Assembly: GCA_964565715.1 (NCBI GenBank)
Contig: CAZMGG010000020.1
Location: 1 to 57,660, forward strand
Length of the DNA: 57,660 nt
Reading direction: 5' to 3'
From: CAZMGG01 sp964565715
GTDB lineage: Bacteria; Planctomycetota; UBA1135; UBA2386
Both the position numbers and the translations under genes were made by a program. The notes under the pieces were generated by a model. The model was given only the letters and a program-made list of their open reading frames with translations. It was not told the DNA's origin and made no database searches. Below are positions 50,254 to 57,660 of this stretch, one piece after another. Positions within the stretch are counted from its first letter, which is position 1. Each line of letters opens with the position of its first letter.

Positions 50254-50694
50254 ATGGCAAGAATCCAGACCGTCCTCGTCCCCACCGACTTCTCCAAGCC
50301 CGCGACCCATGCCCTCGACTGGGCCGCCGACCTGGCCCGGCAGTTCGGAGCCAGGCTCGTGCTGGTGCACGTGATCCCGCCGTCCACCTACCCGCTGCAC
50401 AACCTGGCGCAGATCGGCGCCTTCCCCAACCTGCGCGACGAGGTGATGAAGCGCTGCCGGGAGGACCTGGCCGAGGTCGCCGGCAAGCTGCAGGGCGTGA
50501 CGGTGGACCAGCGCCTGCTGGAGGGTCCGCCGCATCAGATGATCAACGACTGCGCGGCCGCGGAGAAGGCCGACCTGATCGTCATGTCCACCCACGGCCA
50601 CACCGGCCTGAAGCACCTGCTGCTCGGCAGCGTGGCCGAGAAGGTCGTGCGGACCTCGGCGTGCCCGGTGCTGACGATCCGCGCCCCGGAATAG
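50254..50694 (+). CDS. Universal stress protein UspA family
   Basis: The protein (146 aa from ATG 50254; an in-frame ATG at 50230 would add 8 residues) has the Usp fold: IQTVLVPTDFSKPATHALDWAADLARQFGARLVLVHVI at the N-terminus and ADLIVMSTHGHTGLKHLLLGSVAEKVVRTSACPVLTIR at the end. The G-x2-G-x9-G-S ATP-binding motif is complete, so it should bind ATP. It is convergent to a FixJ-type regulator gene and could belong to the same stress or redox response; that is inference. Confidence 0.93.
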   Translation: MARIQTVLVPTDFSKPATHALDWAADLARQFGARLVLVHVIPPSTYPLHNLAQIGAFPNLRDEVMKRCREDLAEVAGKLQGVTVDQRLLEGPPHQMINDCAAAEKADLIVMSTHGHTGLKHLLLGSVAEKVVRTSACPVLTIRAPE

Positions 50695-50714
50695 GCGGGA
50701 CGGGCGCCGCGGGC

Positions 50715-51389
50715 CTAGACCGACAGCAGGCCTTCCTTGATGGCCAGGCGGGCGAGTTCGGCGGCGCTGTGGCAATCGAGCTTGCGCTGCAGGTTCTCGC
50801 GGTGCTTCTTGACCGTGCCGAGCGACAGGTCCAGGGCGGCGGCGACCTCCTTGTTGGCCTTGCCGATCGCCAGCATCTGGAAGACCTCCCGCTCGCGCGG
50901 GGTGAGCACCGCCAGCGCCGACTTCTCCGACGGTGCCGGCACGTCGCCACGCAGGGCGCGGGCCATGACGCCGCTCGCCACCTTCGGCGAGAGGTAGCTG
51001 TCGCCGCGGCAGACCGAGTCGATCGCCAGCGCCAGCTCCTCCGGCTCCGAGTCCTTCGACAGGTAGCCGTCGGCGCCGGCCTCGAGGGCCTGATGCACGA
51101 ACTTCTGCCCCTCGTGCTGGCTGGCCATCAGCACCCGCGTGCGCGGCGATGCCTTCTTGATCGGCTGCACGGCGTCGAGCCCCGACAGACCGGGCATGGC
51201 GATGTCGAGGATGACCACGTCCGGCCGCAGCTGTTCCACCATCGCGATGCCGGCGCGGGCATCACCGGCGTCGCCGACCACGTGGAAGCGCGGATTCTCG
51301 GTCAGCAGCGAACGGAAGGCCGCCCGCACGATGGCCTGATCGTCGATGAGAACGATGCTGATGGTGGCTGACTCATTCATGGCGGTCAC
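50715..51389 (-). CDS. NarL/FixJ-family response regulator
   Basis: The 224-residue protein has a receiver domain (ISIVLIDDQAIVRAAFRSLL, phospho-acceptor Asp in VVILDIAMPGLSG, Ser in VLMASQHE, Lys in YLSKDSE) and a LuxR-type helix-turn-helix (LTPREREVFQMLAIGKANKEVAAALDLSLGTVKKHRENLQRKL). It activates or represses target genes when phosphorylated. The GTG start at 51389 overlaps the stop of the upstream kinase gene (GTGA); ATG at 51380 is an alternative. The partner kinase may be either of the two next to it. Confidence 0.95.
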   Translation of the reverse strand: MTAMNESATISIVLIDDQAIVRAAFRSLLTENPRFHVVGDAGDARAGIAMVEQLRPDVVILDIAMPGLSGLDAVQPIKKASPRTRVLMASQHEGQKFVHQALEAGADGYLSKDSEPEELALAIDSVCRGDSYLSPKVASGVMARALRGDVPAPSEKSALAVLTPREREVFQMLAIGKANKEVAAALDLSLGTVKKHRENLQRKLDCHSAAELARLAIKEGLLSV

Positions 51390-52498
51390 GTGATGTCATT
51401 GGCCGGAGGGGATTGGGCCGGCACGGGCGCCGGCCCGGACACGGGCAGTCGGATGCGGAAGCAGGCGCCAGCGCCCGGTCGATCCACCAGCCCCAGGGTG
51501 CCGCCGTGGGACTCCACGACCTTGCGGCAGTGGGCGAGGCCGAGGCCGGTGCCATACTCCTTCGAACTCTGGAACGGCTGGAAGATTTCCGTACGTCGGT
51601 CGCGAGGCACGCCGGGGCCATCGTCGACCACTTCGATCACCACCTGGTCGTCATCGGCGGACAGCTCGATGTCGACGGCTCCCTTGCCCTGGCAGGCCTC
51701 GGCGGCGTTGCGCAGCAGGTTGGCGATCACCCCCTGCAGCAGCCCGGCGTCGGCCCTCACCGCCGGCAGGCCCACCCCGTCCCGCAGCTGGAACGTCATG
51801 CCCCCGGCGATCGGCAGGCGGCCGACCTCGGTCATCACGGCGCGGCACAGGTCCGGCACGTCCACCGCCGCCAGATCGAGCCGCAGCGGCCGGGCGAACG
51901 ACAGCGTCTGCCCGAGCACCCGCTCGATCTTGTCGATGCCAGCCACCAGTTCCTCCACCAGCACCCGATCCTCGACGCCGATGCGGCTGCCCACCGCCCG
52001 CAGGGCGTGGCGCAGGCTGGTGACCGGTGTGCGCAGTTCGTGGCTGATGACCGAGGCGGACTCGCCCAGCGCCGCCAGGTTGCGCAGCACCTGCAGTTCG
52101 GCCGCGCGGGCCCGGTCCCGCTCCCGGACGAGTTCGACGTGGCGGACCGCCCGTGCGACCACCTCCAGCAGCTTCTCCTTGGTCACCGGCTTGCTGATGT
52201 AGTCGAAGGCGCCGGCCCGCACCGCGCAGCTGGCCGACTCCAGGCTCGGCTGGCCGGTCATCAGGACCACCGGCTCCCGACACCCCCGCTCCCCGACCAC
52301 CTCCTGCAGCACGTCGAGCCCGGTCCGCGTGGGCATCACGATGTCGGTGACCAGCACGTCGAAACGGCCGGGCCAGAGCTGCTCCTGCACCGCCGCGTAG
52401 TCGGTCCCGCACAGCGCAGTGTGGCCCTCGCGCTCGAGGAAGCGGGCCAGCGTCTGCAGCAGGCGTTGCTCGTCGTCGATCAGGACAATCTTGGCCAT
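51386..52498 (-). CDS. Receiver-histidine kinase hybrid without membrane segment
   Basis: The 370-residue protein starts with a receiver domain (MAKIVLIDDEQRLLQTLARFLE, Asp in VLVTDIVMPTRTG, Lys in YISKPVTKEK) and continues with a HisKA domain (ASVISHELRTPVTSLRHAL, His near residue 155) and an HATPase domain (IANLLRNAAEACQGKG, VVDDGPGVP, FQPFQSSKEYGTGLGLAHCRKVVESHGG). There is no transmembrane helix. The receiver-first order suggests that it is itself phosphorylated, possibly by the divergent PAS kinase, and passes the signal to the FixJ-type regulator downstream. Confidence 0.93.
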   Translation of the reverse strand: MAKIVLIDDEQRLLQTLARFLEREGHTALCGTDYAAVQEQLWPGRFDVLVTDIVMPTRTGLDVLQEVVGERGCREPVVLMTGQPSLESASCAVRAGAFDYISKPVTKEKLLEVVARAVRHVELVRERDRARAAELQVLRNLAALGESASVISHELRTPVTSLRHALRAVGSRIGVEDRVLVEELVAGIDKIERVLGQTLSFARPLRLDLAAVDVPDLCRAVMTEVGRLPIAGGMTFQLRDGVGLPAVRADAGLLQGVIANLLRNAAEACQGKGAVDIELSADDDQVVIEVVDDGPGVPRDRRTEIFQPFQSSKEYGTGLGLAHCRKVVESHGGTLGLVDRPGAGACFRIRLPVSGPAPVPAQSPPANDIT

Positions 52499-52656
52499 CG
52501 TGCGAAGGGTTCAGGCGGCCCGCAGGGCAAGGTCCCATCATCGGTGCCGGGCCGGCGAGCCGGAGCGGGCCATTGTGCGTAGATCGGCGCATCGACCAGC
52601 GTATGTTTGCCGACGGCCCGCTTCGCCACCGTGGCATCCCGCAGGCCACCTTCGCC
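52499..52656. promoter_or_regulatory. Divergent promoter region between the two kinase genes
   Basis: The 158-bp gap lies between the receiver-kinase gene (minus) and the PAS-kinase gene (plus), so both promoters should be here. I see no clear -35/-10 pair or inverted repeat. In-frame ATGs at 52603 and 52573 (as non-ATG) exist for the plus-strand gene, so its true start may lie inside this gap. Confidence 0.4.
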
Positions 52657-54038
52657 ATGCCAGCGACGCCTTCCCAGGTCCCTTCCCGCCATCGTCCTCC
52701 CGGCAGCGTGCGCGTCGAGCGCCTGGTCCTCGGGATCGCGCTCGGCCTGCTGGCCTGCGCGGCCGCCCAATTCCTGCCGCGCTGGGGGCTCGGCATCACC
52801 GTCGGCACGGCCGCCGTGCTGCTGGCCTGGGTGCTCGACCGCTGGCGTCGCCGCCGGCGGGCGCTCGCCAGTTCCGACCAGCCGTTCCCGGCCACCCTGC
52901 ACGAACAGGCCGCGCGGATGCGGGCGATCGTCGACACCGCCACGGAAGGCATCGTCGCCATCGACGAACGCGGCACCATCGACACCTTCAACGGCGCCGC
53001 CGAGCGGCTGTTCGGCTGGTCGGCCAAGGAGGTCATCGGCCGCAACGTCAACATGCTGATGCCGTCGCCGGACCATGAGCGGCACGACGGCTACCTGCTG
53101 CGCTACCTGCAGACCGGCGAACGCCGCATCATCGGCATCGGTCTGCCGTCAGCCGGCGAGTTTGCCCTGATGTTCNNNNNNNNNNCATCATCGGCATCGG
53201 CCGCGAGGTCATCGGGCTGCGCAAGGACGGCACTTCGTTCCCCATCGACCTGTCGGTGGGCGAGGGCCGCACGGGGGGGGTGCGCTTCTTCACCGCGGTC
53301 ATCCGCGACATCACCGAGCGCAAGGAGATGCAGGCGCGGCTGGCGCAGACCGAACGGCTGGCGGCCGTGGGCGAACTGGCCGCCGGCGTCGCCCATGAGG
53401 TGAACAACCCGATCAACACGATCATCAACTCCGCCCAGCTGATGATGGATGGTGACCCGGCGGAAGAGCACACCTCGATCATCCTGGAGGAGGGCCAGCG
53501 CATCGCCGACATCGTGTCCGACCTGCTGCAGTTCGCCCGTGGCGACCGCGATTCGCCGCAGCCGACGATCCTGACCGAGGTGGTGCAGCGAACCGTCCGC
53601 CTGGTCGGCGAGAACTTCAAGCGCCACGGGATCGCGCTGCAGGTCGACGTCGATCAGGATCTGCCGCTGGTGCGGGCCCGGCCGCAGCAGCTCCAGCAGG
53701 TCCTCCTCAACCTGTTGATCAACGCCAAGGACGCCCTGCTGCAGGACACCCGACCGCGGCCGAGGAGCGTGCGGCTGGGCGTCGCCCCCTCCGCCGGCGG
53801 CGACACCGTGCTGCTCTCGGTCCGCGACTCGGGGCCCGGGATCCCCGCCGACCTCGGTGAGCGCATCTTCGAGCCCTTCGTCACGACCAAGCGCGCGCGC
53901 GGCGGCACCGGACTCGGCCTGTCGATCAGCCGGACGCTGGTGGAGGGCTTCGGCGGCTCGCTCACCGTGGTCAGCTCGCCCGAGGGCGCCGACTTCCGCG
54001 TCGTGCTGCCGGTGATCCGCGACGGCGACGACGGCTAG
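52657..54038 (+). CDS. PAS-domain sensor histidine kinase, interrupted by a scaffold gap
   Basis: The N-terminus (MPATPSQVPSRHR at 52657; longer starts possible) has two hydrophobic helices (ERLVLGIALGLLACAAAQFL and LGITVGTAAVLLAWVL), then a FixL-like PAS domain (MRAIVDTATEGIVAIDERGTIDTFNGAAERLFGW and IGRNVNMLMPSPDHERHDGYLLRYLQTGERRIIGIG). After the gap of ten N (53176-53185) come the PAS end (FPIDLSVGEGRTGG), HisKA (VAHEVNNPINTIINSAQ) and HATPase motifs (NLLINAKDALLQ, DSGPGIP, FEPFVTTK, GGTGLGLSIS). The break is probably an assembly fault and not a real truncation: a 15-base duplicate flanks it. Confidence 0.9.
53176..53185. other. Assembly gap of ten N within the PAS kinase gene
   Basis: Ten N mark a scaffold join. 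CATCATCGGCATCGG occurs at 53127-53141 and again at 53186-53200, right after the gap. Fusing the two copies restores an uninterrupted PAS reading frame (GERRIIGIGREVIGLRKDG). The 34 bases at 53142-53175 therefore look like an erroneous contig end. Confidence 0.85.
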
Positions 54039-54051
54039 CCGGGACTCCGGC

Positions 54052-55458
54052 TCAGCGCGAGCGCACCGGCCCCGCCAGCGGCGCCGTGGCGGTTCGCTCG
54101 ATGCCGGCCGAGTGGACCACGATGCGGACCGCGCCGCCGCGGTACGCCGCCTCCGGCACCCGCACGATCACTGCCACGCGGCGATCCGCCAGGCTCTCGA
54201 GCCGCACGGCGCGTTCGCCGAGGATGACCTCGCCGTCCGCCGTCGCCGCCGACAGCGTGAACTCGTGGGCTTCCGGCAGCTTGTTGACCAGGTGCAGCTG
54301 GAACGCGTTCTGCACGACGCCGCCGTCGAGCACGAAGGCCGGCCCGGCCATGCGGACCAGGTTGGCCTCGAACGGCGTGCGGCGCAGGCTCGCCACCGCG
54401 AACACCGTGGCGCCGATCGCGAGCAGGATGCCGTAGAGCAGCACCCGGCCGCGCCAGAAGCGCCGCCCGCCGCCGCCCAGCCCCCGTTCCGAGTCGTAGC
54501 GCACCAGCCCGCGCGGGCGCCCGACCCTGGCCATCACCTCGTCGCAGGCGTCGATGCAGTTGGCGCAGCCGACGCACTCCATCTGCGTGCCGTTGCGGAT
54601 GTCGATCCCGGTCGGACAGACCGCAACGCACCGGTAACAGTCGACGCAGTCGCCGGCGCCGGCGCTGCCGACCTCGCCCCGCGGCTCGCCGCGCTGGCGG
54701 TCGTAGCCCACCACCACGGTGTCCTGGTCGTACAGCGCGCCCTGCAACCGCCCGTACGGACAGACCACGATGCAGAGCTGCTCGCGGAACCACGCGAAGT
54801 TCACGTAGATCAGGACCGAAGCCACCAGCACGACCAGGAACGCCGTGGGGTGCTCGGTCGGCGGCCGGGTCACCGCCTGCAGCATCTCGCGCACCGGCAT
54901 GAAGTAGCCGAGGAACGAGTGGGTGATGACCAGCACGACCAGGAGGTAGAGCGCGTGCTTCAGCAAGCGCCGCAGGACCTTGCGCGGCGTCAGCGGCGCC
55001 GCGGCCAGCCGCACGCGCTGCTGGGCACTGCCGTCGACCAGCCGCTCGATGCGGCGGAACACCCCCTCGAGGAAGACCGTCTGCGGGCAGGCGTAGCCGC
55101 ACCACAGGCGCCCCCACAGCGCCGCCACCACGAACAGGGTGAAGCCGAGCCCGCTGATCAGGAAGAACGCCAGCCAGAAGTCCTGGGCATTGAAGGTCTG
55201 GCCGAACAGGTAGAAGTGGCGCCGGGCGATGTCGATCAGCACCGCCGGCCGACCATCGACGGTGGCCCAGGGCAACAGCAGGTAGACGCCGATCAGGACT
55301 CCCCACAGGAGTTGCTTCCGGCGCTGGAAGCGGCCCCGCACGTCCGCCGGCTGGATCGCGTTGCGCGACCCGTCCGGGTTGATGCTGAACACCGTGTCCA
55401 GGTCCGGGCGCCGGGCCGGCGGCCGCCGGCGCCCCGCCTTCTCACCCGCCTCGACCAT
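54052..55458 (-). CDS. ccoG: Cytochrome c oxidase accessory protein CcoG
   Basis: CcoG (FixG/RdxA) is a membrane ferredoxin-like protein that supplies reduced copper for cbb3 oxidase assembly. The 468-residue protein has WGRLWCGYACPQTVFLEGVFRRIE, five or so membrane helices, CPYGRLQGALYDQDTVVVGYD, two 4Fe-4S motifs (CVDCYRCVAVCPTGIDIRNG and CVGCANCIDACDEVM), and a C-terminal Ig-like domain (residues about 350-460). It is the last gene of the cco operon, 6 bp after ccoP. Confidence 0.95.
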   Translation of the reverse strand: MVEAGEKAGRRRPPARRPDLDTVFSINPDGSRNAIQPADVRGRFQRRKQLLWGVLIGVYLLLPWATVDGRPAVLIDIARRHFYLFGQTFNAQDFWLAFFLISGLGFTLFVVAALWGRLWCGYACPQTVFLEGVFRRIERLVDGSAQQRVRLAAAPLTPRKVLRRLLKHALYLLVVLVITHSFLGYFMPVREMLQAVTRPPTEHPTAFLVVLVASVLIYVNFAWFREQLCIVVCPYGRLQGALYDQDTVVVGYDRQRGEPRGEVGSAGAGDCVDCYRCVAVCPTGIDIRNGTQMECVGCANCIDACDEVMARVGRPRGLVRYDSERGLGGGGRRFWRGRVLLYGILLAIGATVFAVASLRRTPFEANLVRMAGPAFVLDGGVVQNAFQLHLVNKLPEAHEFTLSAATADGEVILGERAVRLESLADRRVAVIVRVPEAAYRGGAVRIVVHSAGIERTATAPLAGPVRSR

Positions 55459-55464
55459 CCCGGC

Positions 55465-56016
55465 TCAGCCGCCTTCCTTCTTGCCCTGCGGTTCCTTGCC
55501 CGGCCGGTTGGTGCCGCGGATGGTCAGCAGGTACGCGACGACCTCCTGCGCGGCGGAACGCCCGTGCGACTTCCACGGCTGCATGCCGCCCGGCCGCCCC
55601 TCCATCACCGACTCGTAGATCGCCATCGGCGTGCCGCCGTAGAGCCAGTACTCGTCGGTCAGATTGGGCCCGACGAAGCCGCTGCCGTCCTCCTTGTGAC
55701 AGACGACGCAGTTGGCCAGGTAGAACTGCCGGCCGGCGGCGACGGTGGCGGGCTCCCGGGCCAGCTTCTGCAGGATCTCGTCGCTGATCGGATTCTTCGC
55801 CATCTCGGCGTCGACCCGGGCCTTGCCCGCCGCCTCCTCGGCGAGGTAGGCGGCCATCTGGTCGGCGCCGGTGCCCAGCGTCTGGTAGTGGATCCAGTAG
55901 CCGACCGAGAAGATGCAGGCCAGGTAGAAGGTCCACAGCCACCAGTTCGGCAGGCGGTTGTCGAACTCCTGGATGCCGTCATAGGCGTGGTCCCGCAAAG
56001 GTGCGTTGGTGGTCAT
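55465..56016 (-). CDS. ccoP: cbb3 oxidase subunit CcoP-like, single haem c
   Basis: The 183-residue protein starts MTTNAPLRDHAYDGIQEFDN, the CcoP entry motif, followed by LPNWWLWTFYLACIFSVGYWIHY (one membrane helix). A periplasmic cytochrome c domain carries one haem site CVVCH and a Met ligand in GGMQPW. Typical CcoP has two haem domains and about 300 residues, so this copy has lost one. It transfers electrons to the CcoNO core. The start ATG overlaps the ccoQ stop (ATGA). Confidence 0.92.
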   Translation of the reverse strand: MTTNAPLRDHAYDGIQEFDNRLPNWWLWTFYLACIFSVGYWIHYQTLGTGADQMAAYLAEEAAGKARVDAEMAKNPISDEILQKLAREPATVAAGRQFYLANCVVCHKEDGSGFVGPNLTDEYWLYGGTPMAIYESVMEGRPGGMQPWKSHGRSAAQEVVAYLLTIRGTNRPGKEPQGKKEGG

Positions 56017-56189
56017 GACTCCCTCCGTCGGTCGTCGTCGTGCAGCGGCAGGGCCGCCATCGGGTCGTAGGCGGCAGCGCCCCGCCGCAGCACGCGCAGC
56101 AGCACCGCCAGGAACAGGGTCAGGAAGAGCAGCATCGCCACCACCGGCAGGTCGGTGAGGGTGATGCCGCCGAGGAACTCACGCAGCAT
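56013..56189 (-). CDS. ccoQ: cbb3 oxidase small subunit CcoQ-like
   Basis: This 58-residue ORF reads MLREFLGGITLTDLPVVAML then LFLTLFLAVLLRVLRRGAAAYDPMAALPLHDDD. It has one membrane helix and then a basic patch followed by an acidic tail, as in CcoQ, which stabilises the oxidase. Its ATG follows the ccoNO stop directly (TAG-ATG) and its TGA overlaps ccoP. Confidence 0.8.
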   Translation of the reverse strand: MLREFLGGITLTDLPVVAMLLFLTLFLAVLLRVLRRGAAAYDPMAALPLHDDDRRRES

Positions 56190-57660
56190 CTACTTCGCGC
56201 CTCCCACGCCGGTGACCGCGTCGGCCGGTCGTTCGTTCCGCCCGAGCCGCTGCAGGTAGCCGATCAGGGCGATGATCTCGCGATCCATCGGCGCCTCGAT
56301 GCCCGACTGGGCCAGCCGGCCGCTGATCGCCGAGGCCTGCAGCACGTAGGCATCGGCGGCCTTGGCGATGTCCTCATCGGAGTAGGGTACGCCGAGCTTC
56401 TTCAGCACCCGCATCCGTGCCACCGCGGCGTCCGGCGCGACCTGGGCGTCCAGCAGCCACGCATAGGCGGGCATGATCGACTCCGGCACCATCTGCCGCG
56501 GGTTGCGCATGTGGAGGAAGTGCCAGTCGTCGCCGTACTTGCCGCCGATGCGGGCGAGATCCGGGCCGGTGCGCTTGCTGCCCCACTGGAACGGATGGTC
56601 CCACATCGACTCCTCGATCCGGCTGGGCTCGCCGTAGCGGATGCGCTCGCTGCGGAACGGCCGGATCATCTGCGAGTGACAGACGTAGCAGCCCTCACGC
56701 ACGTAGATGTCGCGCCCGGCCAGCTCCAGGGCGGTGTAGGGCTTCACCGCCAGCTCGCCCGACGCCGTCATCGGCACCTTCTTGTCGATGACCAGCCCCG
56801 GCACCAGTTCGATCACGCCGCCGACCAGCACCGCCAGGAGCACCAGCACGGCGAACGCCAGCGGTCGCCGCTCGATCAGCTCGTGCCAGTGGTGCCGGCC
56901 GACGTGGGTGCTGCGGAACAGCAGCGCCGCGCTCCACAGCACGATCACCAGCAGCAGCACGAAGCCGACCACCGCCATGCCGACGTCGCCGGCGCCGAAC
57001 ATGACCGCGGCGACGAGGCCCAGCGCGCAGATCGTCACCGGGCGGCTGCGCAGGATGCCGACCGTCGAGGGCTCGCCCGCCACCGGGCCGGTCCGCAGCA
57101 CCGTCACCTCGGCGCTGCCGTCCACCGCCCGGCCGCCGAGCGCGGTCTTCAGCAGGTTCCAGAACATCAGCGTCCAGCCGACGATGAACAGCAGGCCGCC
57201 GAACGCGCGGATCAGGTACATCGGCTGCACCACCGCGACGATCTCGCTCCAGTTGGGGTACTGGAGCGCGCCGTCGGCGGTCTCGGCCCGCCACATCAGC
57301 CCGGAGCTGATGCCGGAGACCCACATCGAGGCGACATAGAGGAGGATGCCCGCCATGCCGATCCAGAAGTGCAGGTCGGCCAGCCTGGTCGAGTACAGCT
57401 TCGTGCCGAACAGGCGCGGCACCAGCCAGTAGAACAGGCCCGCCGCCATGAAGCCGTTCCAGCCCAGCGCGCCGCTGTGCACGTGGCCGATGATCCAGTC
57501 GGTGTAGTGCGCGAGCGCGCTGACGCCCTTGATCGAGAGCAGCGGCCCCTCGAAGGTGGCCATGCCGTAGAAGGTCACGCCGGCGACGAAGAACTTGAGC
57601 ACCGGGTCGCGGCGCACGCGGTCCCAGGCCCCGCGCAGCGTCAGCAGGCCGTTCAGCATG
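56190..57660 (-). CDS. ccoNO: Fused cbb3 oxidase subunits CcoN-CcoO, 5' end outside the window
   Basis: The visible 489 residues join the C-terminal part of the haem-copper subunit CcoN (residues 1 to about 200: VTFYGMATFEGPLLS, HYTDWIIGHVHSGALGWNGFMAAG with haem ligands, and several helices) to the diheme-type partner CcoO (from about residue 265: RRPLAFAVLVLLAVLVGGVIELVPGLV, GRDIYVREGCYVCHSQMIRPFRSE, GPDLARIGGKYGDDWHFLHMRNPRQMVPESIMPAYAWL, with the haem c site CYVCH). One reading frame covers both, so CcoN and CcoO are one polypeptide here. cbb3 oxidases have high oxygen affinity. The gene runs off the right edge. Confidence 0.95.
   Translation of the reverse strand, partial: MLNGLLTLRGAWDRVRRDPVLKFFVAGVTFYGMATFEGPLLSIKGVSALAHYTDWIIGHVHSGALGWNGFMAAGLFYWLVPRLFGTKLYSTRLADLHFWIGMAGILLYVASMWVSGISSGLMWRAETADGALQYPNWSEIVAVVQPMYLIRAFGGLLFIVGWTLMFWNLLKTALGGRAVDGSAEVTVLRTGPVAGEPSTVGILRSRPVTICALGLVAAVMFGAGDVGMAVVGFVLLLVIVLWSAALLFRSTHVGRHHWHELIERRPLAFAVLVLLAVLVGGVIELVPGLVIDKKVPMTASGELAVKPYTALELAGRDIYVREGCYVCHSQMIRPFRSERIRYGEPSRIEESMWDHPFQWGSKRTGPDLARIGGKYGDDWHFLHMRNPRQMVPESIMPAYAWLLDAQVAPDAAVARMRVLKKLGVPYSDEDIAKAADAYVLQASAISGRLAQSGIEAPMDREIIALIGYLQRLGRNERPADAVTGVGGAK

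Overview
This window is a very GC-rich bacterial chromosome segment, densely packed, with many 4-bp ATGA/GTGA start-stop overlaps and frequent GTG/TTG starts. I infer a member of the Planctomycetota. Reasons: a DUF6677-like membrane protein, a secreted protein with the W-G-x-G-C-x-G-S C-terminal domain I associate with that phylum, a large secreted CAP-domain protein, a fused cbb3 oxidase CcoN-CcoO, an EboE homologue, an RTGETPVP-type palindromic insertion inside a coding region, and many short lipoproteins. This assignment is from gene content, not from a marker-gene tree.

Layout. 1-2.1 kb: end of a Clp ATPase, a strong terminator, dprA, and two coupled membrane-protein genes. 3.0-9.0 kb: an acyltransferase-like lipoprotein, a secreted protein, a class I fructose-bisphosphate aldolase and a large secreted CAP-domain protein. 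9.0-13.5 kb: a lower-GC accessory island with a decayed fragment, an exported protein coupled to a 5'-truncated RHS gene with a private C-terminal tail, and an orphan ORF preceded by a glycine-zipper tail. 13.5-17.9 kb: a lipoprotein, two tandem paralogous membrane proteins and a DinG-like helicase that seems to start at CTG. 17.9-20.3 kb: an operon of an SPFH membrane protein, an Arc-like ribbon-helix-helix protein and an SGNH-like membrane protein, headed by three GATATC palindromes spaced exactly 11 bp apart. 20.3-27.0 kb: two POT oligopeptide transporters and an S9 dipeptidyl peptidase coupled to an unknown gene, a peptide-use locus. 27.0-30.8 kb: gpsA-plsY (phospholipid precursors) divergent from a hydantoinase-A gene, then an unexplained intergenic stretch. 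31.1-36.3 kb: a TPR lipoprotein coupled to a membrane HD-GYP-like protein with altered catalytic residues, then DUF3299 - FtsX-like permease - ABC ATPase. 36.4-42.5 kb: eboE, a LOG-family protein, tRNA-Gly(GCC), an acyl-CoA synthetase, thiD and a DHH phosphoesterase. 42.5-50.7 kb: a TIM-barrel isomerase-like protein, a secreted coiled-coil protein, an ECF sigma factor, a Ppx/GppA phosphatase, an Hsp20 behind a textbook sigma-54 promoter, dtd, a TPR-zincin, a DHODH-like protein and UspA. 50.7-54.0 kb: a two-component cluster (FixJ-type regulator, receiver-kinase hybrid, divergent PAS kinase broken by a 10-N scaffold gap). 54.0-57.66 kb: ccoG, ccoP, ccoQ and the fused ccoNO, which runs off the right edge.

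Most promising leads for something new: (i) the SPFH/RHH/SGNH operon with its one-helical-turn operator array; (ii) the truncated RHS locus with its coupled exported partner; (iii) the sigma-54 control of Hsp20. No CRISPR array, rRNA, transposase, integrase or prophage was found.
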